Of a DNA stretch of 64,000 nt, positions 46,159 to 54,693 are shown in pieces. The notes beneath the pieces are model-generated. The model was not told the origin of the DNA and made no database searches. It saw only the letters and a list, made by a program, of their open reading frames with translations. The translations under genes and the position numbers were made by a program. Location: positions 233,745 to 297,744 of the forward strand of contig JAEPNP010000004.1 of the NCBI GenBank assembly GCA_017643395.1, in the 5' to 3' direction. Numbering within the stretch: position 1 is the first letter of the stretch; every line of letters begins with the position of its first letter. Source of the DNA: Rhodothermales bacterium (lineage in GTDB: Bacteria; Bacteroidota; Rhodothermia; Rhodothermales; UBA10348).

Positions 46159-47514
46159 CTATCCCATGAAGTCCGTCGAGGACGGCGAGATCATGGCGAT
46201 CTCAGACGAGATCAGGGTGAGAATCATGATGGCGATGGTGATGAATACGGCCACCGCCGTCTGGATGAGCTCCACCGTCGAACGCAACTTCATGGAGGTC
46301 TCGTTTTCGTAGTAGTCCGCCATCTGGCGTGCTGCGTTGCGCACGTTACCAGTCTCTGCACCCGAGCGGAATCGAGCGAGTGCCATGCCCGTGAACACCT
46401 GTGAGGCTTCCATGGCCTTCACAAGCTCGGCGCCCTGGGCGACCATCATCGGCACGGTGACCGTTTTGATGCGATGCTCCATGTAGGAGTTGCCGCAGGC
46501 CTCGGAGGCCACCTTGATAACGGAAATATTGTCGCCGCTTCCGGAATAGAGTACGGCGAACACCCTGCAGAAAATCTCGATGTTGAGCTTGTGCAGCAGG
46601 CTTCCGATCACGGGAATGCGGATGAGGTAACGATGGATGAGAAATTGGCCCCTTTGGGACCGAACAAACAGGAAGCAGGCAAGGAACATGCCGAAGAGCA
46701 GTGCCCCCAGCCACATCCAGTTGCCGTCCAGCCATCGTGAAAAGTTGAGCGTTGCCTGCGTCATCGGGGGCAGCGCAATGTTGAAGCCCTCAAACAGTCC
46801 GGCGGTCTCGGGGAAGATCCACCAGATGTACCAGATGAAGGCGGCCGTCAGCACCGCGATGGTGAGCGCCGGTGTGGTCATCGCACTCTTGACGCTCTTC
46901 TTGAACTCGTCCTGGCGCTCGAGAAAGCGGGCAGTGGCCTCGTAGATCTCAGCCATGTTGCCGGACTTCGAGGCGATGCCGAGCATGTAGGCCGTAAACT
47001 TGCCCAGCATGTGCTGGTGCTTCATGAACGCCTGCTGCGCCTCCATGCCGCCTTTCAGGTCCGCATTCAAGTCACGGATGACCTGCTTCAGACTGCGAGA
47101 CGACACATCGTTGACAAGCAGGTTCAACACCTCGTCAAAGGGCAGTTTTTCCTTGAGCAGGTTCGCCGACAGCCGCACGAACATGATCATGTCCGTATTC
47201 GGCGGCTTGCGCTGAAAGTCGAGCAGCTTCTTCTCGACCTTGACCACTTCCAGGCCGAGGTTGCGTAGCGCTGCCGAGATTTCCTCTGCCGAAAACGCTT
47301 TCTGCTCCCCCTGCTGCAGCTTCCCGTTGGGGTGCTTGACCTTGTACAGGTAGACGCGTCGCTGCAGGACGTCCTGCTTGCGGAATCCGTGTTTGTCCGC
47401 CAGCGCGTCGACCTTTTTCTCTGCGGCGCGCTGTCCCTTGGCGAAGACCGTTCCCTGGACGGGCTGGCCTACGCGACTGATACCGGAAAACCGAAACTCC
47501 TTGACGGATGCCAT
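46159..47514 (-). CDS. pilC: type IV pilus/T2SS inner-membrane platform protein (PilC/GspF)
   Basis: 451 residues. Two homologous helical cytoplasmic domains are visible, near 110-210 (MFVRLSANLLKEKLPFDEVL) and 310-420 (IEIFCRVFAVLYSGSGDNIS), each followed by membrane helices (TIAVLTAAFIWYIWWIF; MWLGALLFGMFLACFLF; and a C-terminal helix AVAVFITIAIMILTLI). An N-terminal region of about 100 residues resembles a PilC leader (FRFSGISRVGQPVQGTVFAKG). It transmits force from PilB to pilins. Stop 43 bp before pilB; its ATG is 6 bp after the stop of the shorter pilin-like gene. Confidence 0.92.
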   Translation of the reverse strand: MASVKEFRFSGISRVGQPVQGTVFAKGQRAAEKKVDALADKHGFRKQDVLQRRVYLYKVKHPNGKLQQGEQKAFSAEEISAALRNLGLEVVKVEKKLLDFQRKPPNTDMIMFVRLSANLLKEKLPFDEVLNLLVNDVSSRSLKQVIRDLNADLKGGMEAQQAFMKHQHMLGKFTAYMLGIASKSGNMAEIYEATARFLERQDEFKKSVKSAMTTPALTIAVLTAAFIWYIWWIFPETAGLFEGFNIALPPMTQATLNFSRWLDGNWMWLGALLFGMFLACFLFVRSQRGQFLIHRYLIRIPVIGSLLHKLNIEIFCRVFAVLYSGSGDNISVIKVASEACGNSYMEHRIKTVTVPMMVAQGAELVKAMEASQVFTGMALARFRSGAETGNVRNAARQMADYYENETSMKLRSTVELIQTAVAVFITIAIMILTLISSEIAMISPSSTDFMG

Positions 47515-47520
47515 GGCTGC

Positions 47521-47931
47521 CTACTCGAGCGTGATCGAGCCGTCGAATCGCACGATCGTGGAGTCGATGCTGTAGTTGTTCACGTAGGTCCGCACACCGA
47601 TGTTGGCGTTGCGCTTGGAGACGCCTGAGATCTCAATCGATGTGGCCGTGGCGTTGGTGATCGCCCAGTTTGCGAGCTCGGTCTCGGTATCCATTGCGAG
47701 AGTCGCCAATCCGTTGGAGCCCAGCAGTGAGTAGGACTGGTTGCCACCGGCGAACGGGTCCGACTTGGTTTTCCAGAACACTGCGTTTGAAGCGATAGCG
47801 AGATTGCGGCTCATGATGCCGTCCGCTTCGCTCTTCCCAAAGCCGTCTGTAGCGGCCTGGATTCCGGCGATAACGGCAATCCCAACGAGGATGACACCGA
47901 TTACCAGAAGAAGAAGTTGTTGCTGACCCAT
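47521..47931 (-). CDS. pilin-like protein, noncanonical N terminus (136 aa)
   Basis: 136 residues. The N terminus MGQQQLLLLVIGVILVGIAVIAGIQ is one long hydrophobic helix preceded only by Met-Gly. The remainder is a Ser/Thr/Asn-rich beta-type domain (IASNAVFWKTKSDPFAGG, NANIGVRTYVNNYS) without cysteines. It is a paralogue of the gene upstream, sharing the first 10 residues exactly and the ASNAVFWK/ASDAQAWK region. Position directly before pilC and pilB supports a pilin or pseudopilin role. The usual prepilin leader and Glu5 are missing, so processing is uncertain. No good Shine-Dalgarno is within 15 nt; GGAGGAGG lies about 35 nt upstream. Confidence 0.8.
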   Translation of the reverse strand: MGQQQLLLLVIGVILVGIAVIAGIQAATDGFGKSEADGIMSRNLAIASNAVFWKTKSDPFAGGNQSYSLLGSNGLATLAMDTETELANWAITNATATSIEISGVSKRNANIGVRTYVNNYSIDSTIVRFDGSITLE

Positions 47932-48013
47932 GGTTCGGGGCTATGGGTAGATTGCGGGGGTACCTCCTCCGGTATCGCCCCTTTTTGGTGGGCCTAAAGC
48001 CCTGTAAAACAGA

Positions 48014-48045
48014 AACGGCGGCATGCCGTGAGGCATGCCGCCGTT
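48014..48045 (-). terminator. intrinsic terminator or attenuator between the two pilin-like genes
   Basis: AACGGCGGCATGCC (48014-48027) pairs perfectly with 48032-48045 around GTGA; the minus strand continues TTCTGTTTTA. It lies 31 bp past the stop of the first pilin-like gene and would limit read-through into the second pilin-like gene, pilC and pilB, favouring high pilin output. Confidence 0.85.
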
Positions 48046-48076
48046 CGTAGTCTCGTGCGACTACTGGTTGCCCGAC

Positions 48077-48523
48077 TTAGGAGCTCGGGTTGACCAGCGT
48101 GGTGATGTCGCTCGGCTCCGTGCCCGTTACCGTGACGCGGACCGTGTTGAACGCGGTAGAGCCGTTATAGCCCGTGCCGAGAATCGTCAGGGTCGCGCCG
48201 GAGGCGGACATGTCAAAGATGCCATTCAGATTTTCGTACTGATCATCATCGGCTTCGCCCTGCGTGGACGTGTTGTCGCCGACATCATAGCCAAGCTGCA
48301 GCAGGGTGAGACCGGTCCAGTTGGTAGCGCTTGCGCCTCCACCAAATGCTGCCGGCTTCAGTTTCCAAGCCTGTGCGTCGCTTGCAATACGAATCGCGTC
48401 GTTAACGAGTGCGTCGGCATTCGCCTTTTTCTGGTTCTCAGAAAAGGCCTGGATGCCTACCACCACCGCCAGACCGACGATGACGATACCCAGTACGAGA
48501 AGAAGAAGTTGCTGCTGACCCAT
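48077..48523 (-). CDS. pilin-like protein, noncanonical N terminus, probable major subunit (148 aa)
   Basis: 148 residues with the same start as its paralogue, MGQQQLLLLVLGIVIVGLAVVVGIQ, then a polar helix (NADALVNDAIRIASDAQAWKL) and a Gly/Thr/Asn-rich beta domain with AAFGGGASATNWTG. No cysteine, no Glu5, and a leader of at most two residues. GGAGG (48531-48535) lies 7 nt before the ATG, and a strong terminator follows, features of a highly expressed subunit gene; hence the inference that this is the major pilin. The 281-bp region upstream is shared with the divergent DUF4342 gene. Confidence 0.8.
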   Translation of the reverse strand: MGQQQLLLLVLGIVIVGLAVVVGIQAFSENQKKANADALVNDAIRIASDAQAWKLKPAAFGGGASATNWTGLTLLQLGYDVGDNTSTQGEADDDQYENLNGIFDMSASGATLTILGTGYNGSTAFNTVRVTVTGTEPSDITTLVNPSS

Positions 48524-48804
48524 CGATCAACCTCCGTGGTGTTTTCCTGTTCGGTTTCCTGTGTGATTCAGGCTGCTCCGCGGACTGTATCGGACAGACC
48601 CCGGATTGACTTGAGCTATGCTTATGTCAAGATCCCGTGAAGGAACCGCCTGGTCATCTCCACGGACTCACTCTGTTTCGGCTCCTTGGCAGAGCCACTT
48701 AAGCGAAGAACCAAACTTGTGCCGAAAAACCGCCTCGCAACCCGGTCAGCGCGGTCGCGTATTAGAGGTGTCAGTACTCTTTTTTTAACCAACTGGTAAG
48801 AAAT
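48524..48804. promoter_or_regulatory. divergent control region between pilin-like and DUF4342 genes
   Basis: 281 bp with no coding frame. On the minus strand a TTGACA-like box (complement of about 48632-48637) lies about 110 bp before the pilin ATG, and the Shine-Dalgarno is at 48531-48535. On the plus side TACTCTTTTTTT (48775-48786) precedes DUF4342. The promoter calls are tentative; no sigma-54 match was found. Confidence 0.35.
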
Positions 48805-49110
48805 ATGACCAAGTGGGAATCCACCGTAGAAGAAGTCAAAGTCAAGGGCAATCAGCTCGTTGACAAGGTCAAGGAACTCATCGAAGAAGGGAACGCCCGT
48901 AGCGTCAGCATCCGTAAAGATGGCCGTACGCTGCTTGAATTCCCCCTTTCGGTCGGTGTCGGCGGTGCAGCTGCAGCCGTCATCTTCACCCCGATCCTGG
49001 CTGCTGTCGGAGCCCTCGCCGCCCTCGTCACGGATGTCTCCGTGATCGTCGAACGCGAGCCGGAAACCGTGGCCGAAGTCGTCGAGGAGATCGTCGAAGA
49101 CAAGGCCTGA
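48805..49110 (+). CDS. DUF4342 family protein
   Basis: 101 residues matching DUF4342: VKGNQLVDKVKELIEEGN, then RKDGRTLLEFPLSVGVGG, a hydrophobic stretch (VIFTPILAAVGALAALVTDVSV), and an acidic C terminus. The family is found next to varied genes and has no assigned function; a ubiquitin-associated-like or membrane-associated fold has been suggested by its pattern. The start at 48805 lacks a strong Shine-Dalgarno. Divergent from the pilin genes; the threonine dehydratase gene follows by 30 bp. Confidence 0.82.
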   Translation: MTKWESTVEEVKVKGNQLVDKVKELIEEGNARSVSIRKDGRTLLEFPLSVGVGGAAAAVIFTPILAAVGALAALVTDVSVIVEREPETVAEVVEEIVEDKA

Positions 49111-49140
49111 CCGGACCCGAATATTCCTTCGCCCGCGCCC

Positions 49141-50139
49141 ATGACAGGGAAAAACGATTCCGTGGCGGAGGCAATTCATGCCGTGACACATGCTGATGTA
49201 GTCGCGGCGGCAGAACGCATCGCAGGCGTCGCTCATCGCACGCCTGTGATGCGTTCTCGTCATTTGGACCAGGAGGTAGGAGCGCGCCTCCACCTGAAGT
49301 GCGAGAATCTGCAGCGAACGGGCGCCTTTAAATTCCGAGGCGCCTACAACGCACTGAGTCGGCTGTCGCACGTCGACAGAGCACGAGGCGTGCTCACCTA
49401 CTCGTCGGGGAACCACGCCCAGGCCGTTGCGCTGGCCGGAAGGCTGACAGGCACCCCGGCGACGATCATCATGCCTGAGGACGCGCCCTCGGTGAAGCTT
49501 CGGGCCACCGCAGGCTACGGGGCGGAGATCATCACCTACGACCGCTCACGCGTTACCCGCGAGACCCTTGCTGCCGAACTTTCGCAGGACCGCGGCCTGC
49601 CCATCGTGCCCCCCTACGATCATCCGGACATTGTTGCGGGTCAGGGCACTGCAGGACTGGAGCTTATGCGGGCGGTGCCTGACCTGGACGTCCTGCTGGT
49701 CTGCTGTGGAGGGGGCGGCCTCCTGTCGGGCTGTGCCCTGGCTGCCAAGGGCATCAACCCTCATGTCAGGGTAGTAGGCGTCGAGCCCGAAAATGCTGAC
49801 GACGCCACCCGCTCCTTCGCAACAGGGACCCTGCACACCGTGGAGAATCCCGACACCATCGCGGACGGAGCCCGCACTCCGTTTCTGGGAACTGTGACAT
49901 TCCCGCTGGTGATGCAGCATGTGGACGCGATGGTGACCGTCCCTGACAGCGCTCTCATCGATACCATGCGGTTTGTCTGGGAGCGCATGAAACTGATCAT
50001 CGAACCTACCGGCGCCCTCGCTCTTGCCGCCGCGAGAACGGGGGCTTACGACGTGCGGGGAGCGCGCGTCGGAGCCATCATCAGTGGTGGCAACGTGGAC
50101 ATCCGCACGGCCGCGACCTGGATGTACGGAAACGGATGA
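49141..50139 (+). CDS. threonine/serine dehydratase (fold type II PLP enzyme)
   Basis: 332 residues. ENLQRTGAFKFRGAYNAL contains the PLP lysine (near residue 60), SSGNHAQAVALAG is the substrate loop and CCGGGGLLSGCA the phosphate-binding Gly loop. It lacks the C-terminal ACT regulatory domain of biosynthetic IlvA, so it may be catabolic threonine ammonia-lyase or serine racemase. The start ATG is 49141. It overlaps the next gene by 4 bp. Confidence 0.9.
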   Translation: MTGKNDSVAEAIHAVTHADVVAAAERIAGVAHRTPVMRSRHLDQEVGARLHLKCENLQRTGAFKFRGAYNALSRLSHVDRARGVLTYSSGNHAQAVALAGRLTGTPATIIMPEDAPSVKLRATAGYGAEIITYDRSRVTRETLAAELSQDRGLPIVPPYDHPDIVAGQGTAGLELMRAVPDLDVLLVCCGGGGLLSGCALAAKGINPHVRVVGVEPENADDATRSFATGTLHTVENPDTIADGARTPFLGTVTFPLVMQHVDAMVTVPDSALIDTMRFVWERMKLIIEPTGALALAAARTGAYDVRGARVGAIISGGNVDIRTAATWMYGNG

Positions 50140-50945
50140 CCTCGGGCGTGCTTGCCACACCTGGGCTGGCGGATTATCTGGACAAACTTGTCGCGAGGTA
50201 TGAGTCGCCGGCGTTCATCAATGCGGACCCGATCTCGGTCCCACTGGCCTTCGACGACCCCCGTGACCAGGAGATCATTGGTCTGTACGCTGCGCTGCTG
50301 GCCTGGGGCCGCAGAGAGACCATCCTGAAGAAGATGGCGGAGCTTTGTGCACGCATGGAGTATCGGCCGCACCGGTTTGTGCGCGGATTCGATCCGGCAC
50401 GCAGCCGGGCCCTGGAAGGTTTTGGGCACCGCACGTTTCGTCCGGACGATGCGGTCTCGCTTACCGCAGCCCTTTCTGTCCTTCTCGACCGATTCGGGTC
50501 CATCGAAGGAGCGTTTCAGGCCGGCATGGACGATGAGGACCAGGATGTGGGCCCGGCGATTCAGCACTTCTCGACCGCCGTCATGCAGGCCCGCCCCGAC
50601 ACACCGCCGCGACTGCAGAAGCACCTTGCGCGCCCCGCGGCCGGCAGCGCCTGCAAGCGGCTGTGCATGTATCTGCGCTGGATGGTGCGCACGGGCCCTG
50701 TTGACCTGGGAATCTGGACGGGGCTCCGCGCCAGTCAGCTGGTTCTGCCGCTGGACGTGCACTCGGGCAGACAGGCCAGGGCGCTCGGACTGCTCAGCAG
50801 ACCATCGAACGACTGGAAAGCGGCGATGGAACTGACGGCAACCTGCCGTGCCCTTGACCCCGATGATCCGTGCCGGTACGACTTCGCATTTTTCGGGCCG
50901 GGAGCATTCGCGGATCCGCTGGACCCGCGATTCGTGGTGGAGTAG
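50136..50945 (+). CDS. TIGR02757 (DUF2400) family protein
   Basis: 269 residues matching the uncharacterised family TIGR02757: ADYLDKLVARYESPAFINADPI at the N terminus, YAALLAWGRRETILKKMAEL (near residue 48), and KRLCMYLRWMVRTG (near 174), then LDVHSGRQARALGLLSRPSNDWKAA, which resembles the HhH-GPD repair fold in layout, so a DNA-repair role has been proposed but is unproven. Coupled to the dehydratase by a 4-bp overlap. Downstream lies a 245-bp convergent gap with a GC-rich tandem repeat and the second inverted-repeat array. Confidence 0.8.
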   Translation: MTSGVLATPGLADYLDKLVARYESPAFINADPISVPLAFDDPRDQEIIGLYAALLAWGRRETILKKMAELCARMEYRPHRFVRGFDPARSRALEGFGHRTFRPDDAVSLTAALSVLLDRFGSIEGAFQAGMDDEDQDVGPAIQHFSTAVMQARPDTPPRLQKHLARPAAGSACKRLCMYLRWMVRTGPVDLGIWTGLRASQLVLPLDVHSGRQARALGLLSRPSNDWKAAMELTATCRALDPDDPCRYDFAFFGPGAFADPLDPRFVVE

Positions 50946-50978
50946 GAGGCAGCGCGCGGGGGCCGCCAGGGTCGCGCC

Positions 50979-51020
50979 GGGGCGGGACGGGGCGGGACGG
51001 GGCCGGGGCCTGCAGGCCCC
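50979..51020. repeat. GC-rich tandem decamer and 16-bp perfect palindrome
   Basis: GGGGCGGGAC occurs twice in tandem (50979-50998). It is followed by the perfect palindrome GGGGCCTGCAGGCCCC (51005-51020), about 60 bp past the TIGR02757 stop. It may act as a hairpin terminator, but no T-run follows. Confidence 0.6.
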
Positions 51021-51044
51021 GCGGACGAACGCTTTACCCCCCAC

Positions 51045-51174
51045 GTGGGATCAAGGGCCAGTATTCCACTTCCCGGGCCGAAACAGACCGCTGCAACGTG
51101 GAATCGTACCCCCCAATTCCGAGCCGACGCCCCTGCCGAGCAGGGCGATATGGAATCCAGGTACCAGATCCCAC
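51045..51174. repeat. second array of three imperfect inverted repeats (25 bp) at 52-53 bp period
   Basis: Units at 51045-51069, 51098-51122 and 51150-51174, all 25 bp. Unit 1 runs from GTGGGAT to ATTCCAC; unit 2 begins GTGGAATC and ends AATTCCGA; unit 3 begins ATGGAATCC and ends GATCCCAC. Spacers are 28 and 27 bp and unrelated; the second holds CCCTG...CAGGG. Unit size, period and arm sequence match the array at 19972-20100, so both belong to one repeat family. It lies between two convergent gene ends. Confidence 0.78.
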
Positions 51175-51190
51175 CTGCGTTCAGGACCGC

Positions 51191-51712
51191 TTACTCTTCG
51201 GCGTCTACATCCACGTCGAGGTGGTGGTAGTCGCGATTGAGATACAGCAGCGCGTGGCCGCTCGTCCGGGAAGACAGCTTCTCCACGCGACCTAGAACCA
51301 GCGTGTGGTCGCCGGCGGGAAAACTGGCTTCGGGTCGGCACTCAAACCGCACCAGACACTCCTTCAGCATCGGCACGCCGTGTTCGTCCAACACGGCCCC
51401 TCCGGCAGTCAGCTGCGCTTCCGCATCCAGGTCAGGATCCGCGAAGACTTCCGAGATACGGTCCTGCCCCTCCATGAGCACATGCACCGCAAAGCGGGTC
51501 GAATCCAGGAGGAGGTCATGCACGCGTGCCGAACGCTGCACGTTGAAGCTGACCAACGGCGGCTCAAGCGATACCGTCACGAAACTGCCGATGGTGATGC
51601 CACGGGGCTCTGCCCCACCCACCGTAACAACGGTCACCGCAGACGGCACTCGCCGCATGGCGGCGCGGATCGCATCGCCCGTCACTGCGGGGAAGGATGC
51701 CGCGCGCGTCAC
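51191..51712 (-). CDS. flavin reductase-like FMN-binding protein
   Basis: 173 residues of the flavin reductase (FlaRed) family: [39 protein letters not shown] (FMN phosphate site), STRFAVHVL and [14 protein letters not shown]. Such proteins reduce free FMN with NAD(P)H, often for a two-component oxygenase; no partner oxygenase is nearby. A GTG start overlaps the dnaJ stop by 4 bp, an odd operon partner for heat-shock genes. Confidence 0.85.
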   Translation of the reverse strand: MTRAASFPAVTGDAIRAAMRRVPSAVTVVTVGGAEPRGITIGSFVTVSLEPPLVSFNVQRSARVHDLLLDSTRFAVHVLMEGQDRISEVFADPDLDAEAQLTAGGAVLDEHGVPMLKECLVRFECRPEASFPAGDHTLVLGRVEKLSSRTSGHALLYLNRDYHHLDVDVDAEE

Positions 51713-52878
51713 GAAAAAACGTCCTTGACGCGGCTGAAGAACGACTTGCGATCCTCCACAGAGTCGGGGTCGGGAGTGAACGAATCTGACTGACGGAGGG
51801 ACTCCAGCACCTCCCGCTCGTCGTCAGACATGGATCGAGGCGTCCACACCTGAATGCGCACAATCTGATCTCCGCGTCGCGACGACTCGATGTCGGGTAT
51901 ACCGCGCTCCCGCATGCGGAGCAGCTTGCCGGATTGAACGCCGGCATCGATCTGCAGGCGAGCCCGACCCTTGAGCGTCGGCACCTCGACTTCGGTGCCG
52001 AGTGCCGCGTCCGGGAAGGAGAGATAGAGGTCGTAGACCACGTCGAGTCCATCGCGTGAGAAATGCTCATGCGCTACCTCTTCAATCTCAACCCGCAGAT
52101 CCCCGGATACACCACCGCGGATCCCGGCGTTGCCGGCCCCACGCACGGTCAGGTAGTGGCCCTCCAGGACTCCGGCGGGCACGGAGATTGAAATCGTCTC
52201 CTCATCCTTGAGCCGACCTTCGCCGCGACATTCGGCGCAGGGATTTCGAATCACGCGCCCTTCTCCCCGACAGGTCGGGCATGGCTGCACGTTGACAAAC
52301 TGCCCGAAGACGGAGCGGCTGACCTGGCGGATCTCGCCAGACCCCTGGCACGTCCCGCAGGTGTCATAGCCGTCGGACTCGTCCTCTACTCCCCTTCCTT
52401 CGCACGTGTCGCAGAGCCCGAACTTCTTGACCTTGATCTTCTTGTCGACGCCCTCGGCGATTTCTTCGAGGGTGAGCGGCAGCTTGATCCGCAGATCGCT
52501 GCCCGGCCGCCCACGTCGACGCTGACGGCGGCCTCCGCGGGCTCCCCCGCCGAAAACCTCGTCGAAGATGCTGCCGCCTCCGCCAAAGATGTCGGAAAAC
52601 GCGCTGAAGATGTCGTTGATGTCCTGGAAACCCGCTCCACCCGCGGCGCCGCCGTTGCCACGCACGCCGGCATGGCCGAACCGGTCGTAGCGCTGCCGCT
52701 TCTCGGGACTGGAGAGCACCTCGTAGGCCTCCGCCGCCTCCTTGAATCGATTCTCGGCCTCCTCGTCGCCAGGATTGCGATCCGGATGGTACTTCAGGGC
52801 CAGCTTGCGATAGGCTTTCTTCAGGTCGTCCGCGGAAGCGGAACGGTCCACGCCCAGTATTTCGTAGTAGTCGCGCAT
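51709..52878 (-). CDS. dnaJ: chaperone DnaJ
   Basis: 389 residues: J domain with the HPD triad in [17 protein letters not shown], a Gly/Phe-rich segment (about 75-130), the four zinc motifs [24 protein letters not shown] and CAECRGEG, then the C-terminal peptide-binding domains. It stimulates DnaK ATPase; dnaK itself is not in the window. It starts 1 nt after the grpE stop codon. Confidence 0.96.
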   Translation of the reverse strand: MRDYYEILGVDRSASADDLKKAYRKLALKYHPDRNPGDEEAENRFKEAAEAYEVLSSPEKRQRYDRFGHAGVRGNGGAAGGAGFQDINDIFSAFSDIFGGGGSIFDEVFGGGARGGRRQRRRGRPGSDLRIKLPLTLEEIAEGVDKKIKVKKFGLCDTCEGRGVEDESDGYDTCGTCQGSGEIRQVSRSVFGQFVNVQPCPTCRGEGRVIRNPCAECRGEGRLKDEETISISVPAGVLEGHYLTVRGAGNAGIRGGVSGDLRVEIEEVAHEHFSRDGLDVVYDLYLSFPDAALGTEVEVPTLKGRARLQIDAGVQSGKLLRMRERGIPDIESSRRGDQIVRIQVWTPRSMSDDEREVLESLRQSDSFTPDPDSVEDRKSFFSRVKDVFS

Positions 52879-52879
52879 G

Positions 52880-53428
52880 TCAGGCTGTCACCACCACCCG
52901 CGCGTGGCGGATGACGCGATCTCCCATGCGGTACCCGGCCTGAATCTCGCCGACCACATGCCCCGGCTCCTGGCCGTCCGATACCGGCTGGGACATGAGT
53001 GCCTCGTGCTCGGCCTCATCAAAGGGTTTTCCTACCGCATCGATCTGCTCGACACCCAGCTTCGCCAGTTCGCCGAGCAGCTTGCCGTAGACCATGGCAA
53101 CGCCGGTATGCAGCGACTTGAAGGCTGCCTCGTCCACCTCACCGTTCTCCACCTGTCCGGCAGCATCCAGCGTGCGGCGGAAGTCGTCCAGCACGTCGAG
53201 CAGTTGCGTGACCACGTCCTGCCGGCCGTAGTCTGCCATCTGCACTTTCTCCTGCTCCGTGCGTCGGCGGTAGTTCTGGAACTCCGCGGCCTGTCGCATC
53301 ACCTGATCGCGCAGGGTGCCGAGTTCCTCTTCCTGTCGCGCAAGACGGGCCTCGAGGGACTCTTCCTCGGTAGCAGCGCCGTCCATGGCGTTCTCTATTT
53401 CCTTATCCAGTTCTTCCATGTGTTGCAT
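52880..53428 (-). CDS. grpE: nucleotide exchange factor GrpE
   Basis: 182 residues: an acidic N-terminal arm ([13 protein letters not shown]), a long coiled coil ([21 protein letters not shown]), and the beta-wing domain ending in [23 protein letters not shown], the standard GrpE signature. It releases ADP from DnaK. 12 bp follow hrcA before the start; 1 bp precedes dnaJ. Confidence 0.95.
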   Translation of the reverse strand: MQHMEELDKEIENAMDGAATEEESLEARLARQEEELGTLRDQVMRQAAEFQNYRRRTEQEKVQMADYGRQDVVTQLLDVLDDFRRTLDAAGQVENGEVDEAAFKSLHTGVAMVYGKLLGELAKLGVEQIDAVGKPFDEAEHEALMSQPVSDGQEPGHVVGEIQAGYRMGDRVIRHARVVVTA

Positions 53429-53440
53429 TCGTTGAGCCGC

Positions 53441-54547
53441 CTAGACGGCAGGCGCGTCGTCATCCGGAGACCAGGACAGCAGCGCCGCCATCCCCTCTAC
53501 CAGCGATATGACGCGGGCGTAGTCCATTCGGGTGGGGCCAATCACACCAATCGTGCCACGCATGTTGTGCCGCTGATAGGGCGCCGTGACCACAGAGTAT
53601 CGTGTTGCCGATTCGGCATCGGCCGTTGAAAAGTTCTCACTGCCGATGCGCACACGGGCGGACCCGACGCTTCCCGCATCAGCATCCGTTCCATTGAGCA
53701 GTCCCAGCACGGCGGTCTCGTCATCTACCAACTTGATCAGATCCCGCAACTCGTCCGGTTGCTGGAATTCCGGCTGCGCGAGGATCTGCTCGGTTCCGCC
53801 TACCTCGACCCGGCGATCCGCAGGCGGCTCGCTGAACAGCATCGAACTCGAATCCATGAGCAGCTGCACAATGCCTGTGTCCTCCTGCTGGAGGTCTCGC
53901 ACACGCTCGCGACACGACTTGCGGATTTCCTCAAGGGTCAATCCCGCCAGGCGTTCGTTCAGCAGTTGAACCACCCGGTCCAGGGCCTGACGCGACAGAT
54001 CCGACTCGATATGCAGAATGATGGTGCGAATCAGGCCTCCGCGCACGCTGATCACGAACATCGCACGGCTTGAGGAGAGCGGCACGACTTCGAGCCGTTC
54101 GAGGATGCCCGTCGACAGCCTCGGACTGATTGCCACACCCAGCAGGTTGGCAAACTGGCCCAGCAGCCGCGAACTCTCCCGAACCAGCCGTTCGGTATCG
54201 GTGACCGATTCGTTGAGCTGGCTTCGAAGCACCGTCTTCTCCTCCTCGGAGAGGCTGATCTGCTCCATCAACTCGTCCACATACGCGCGATAGCCCCGGT
54301 CAGTCGGGACCCGGCCCGCGGACGTGTAGGGATGATCCAGAAAGCCGCGAGCTTCCAGGTCACTGAGCGTATTGCGAATCGAAGCCGGACTCAGCCCAAG
54401 CTGATACTGCGTGGACAGGAATCGCGAACCTACCGGTCCAGCCGTGCTGATAAAGCTCTGCACGACCAGCCGCAGGATGCTGCGATCCCGCTCGCTGAGC
54501 CCGTAAATGCGATTCTCTGATGCTGACGCGCGATCCATTGCCGGCAT
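53441..54547 (-). CDS. hrcA: heat-inducible transcription repressor HrcA
   Basis: 368 residues. The N-terminal winged helix-turn-helix (LSPASIRNTLSDLEARGFL, near residues 53-71; HPYTSAGRVPTDRGYRAYVD) precedes a GAF-like domain and the C-terminal IGVIGPTRMDYARVISLVEGMA. HrcA represses class I heat-shock operons through CIRCE elements and needs GroEL to fold. No CIRCE was seen upstream of this operon, so it may act elsewhere, for example on groESL. The start at 54547 is preferred because the longer frame adds proline-rich, noncoding-looking residues. Confidence 0.93.
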   Translation of the reverse strand: MPAMDRASASENRIYGLSERDRSILRLVVQSFISTAGPVGSRFLSTQYQLGLSPASIRNTLSDLEARGFLDHPYTSAGRVPTDRGYRAYVDELMEQISLSEEEKTVLRSQLNESVTDTERLVRESSRLLGQFANLLGVAISPRLSTGILERLEVVPLSSSRAMFVISVRGGLIRTIILHIESDLSRQALDRVVQLLNERLAGLTLEEIRKSCRERVRDLQQEDTGIVQLLMDSSSMLFSEPPADRRVEVGGTEQILAQPEFQQPDELRDLIKLVDDETAVLGLLNGTDADAGSVGSARVRIGSENFSTADAESATRYSVVTAPYQRHNMRGTIGVIGPTRMDYARVISLVEGMAALLSWSPDDDAPAV

Positions 54548-54635
54548 GGCGATTGTAGCCGCTTTCGTACAGGATCCTGCTGGTCGGGTTTCACTCACGG
54601 AGCGGCCCGGAGTATTGAAATAGGCCGAAAAAAGA

Positions 54636-54667
54636 CCACGCCGAACCCCCGAAAGGGTCCGGCGTGG
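54636..54667 (-). terminator. intrinsic terminator after repeat-rich protein gene
   Basis: Arms 54636-54648 and 54655-54667 pair over 13 bp on the minus strand with one G-U wobble, followed by TCTTTTTTC. It lies 26 bp past the stop at 54694. Confidence 0.9.
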
Positions 54668-54693
54668 CTCCGCGCGTTCGGATTGAGGGTCCG

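Noticed and set aside
53436-53440. Frameshift or missing gene between hrcA and grpE
   Set aside because: The 12-bp gap is a normal operon spacer with both reading frames complete.
54548-54693. CIRCE operator before hrcA
   Set aside because: No 9-bp inverted repeat with 9-bp spacing resembling the consensus was found by eye; only the terminator hairpin of the next gene is present.
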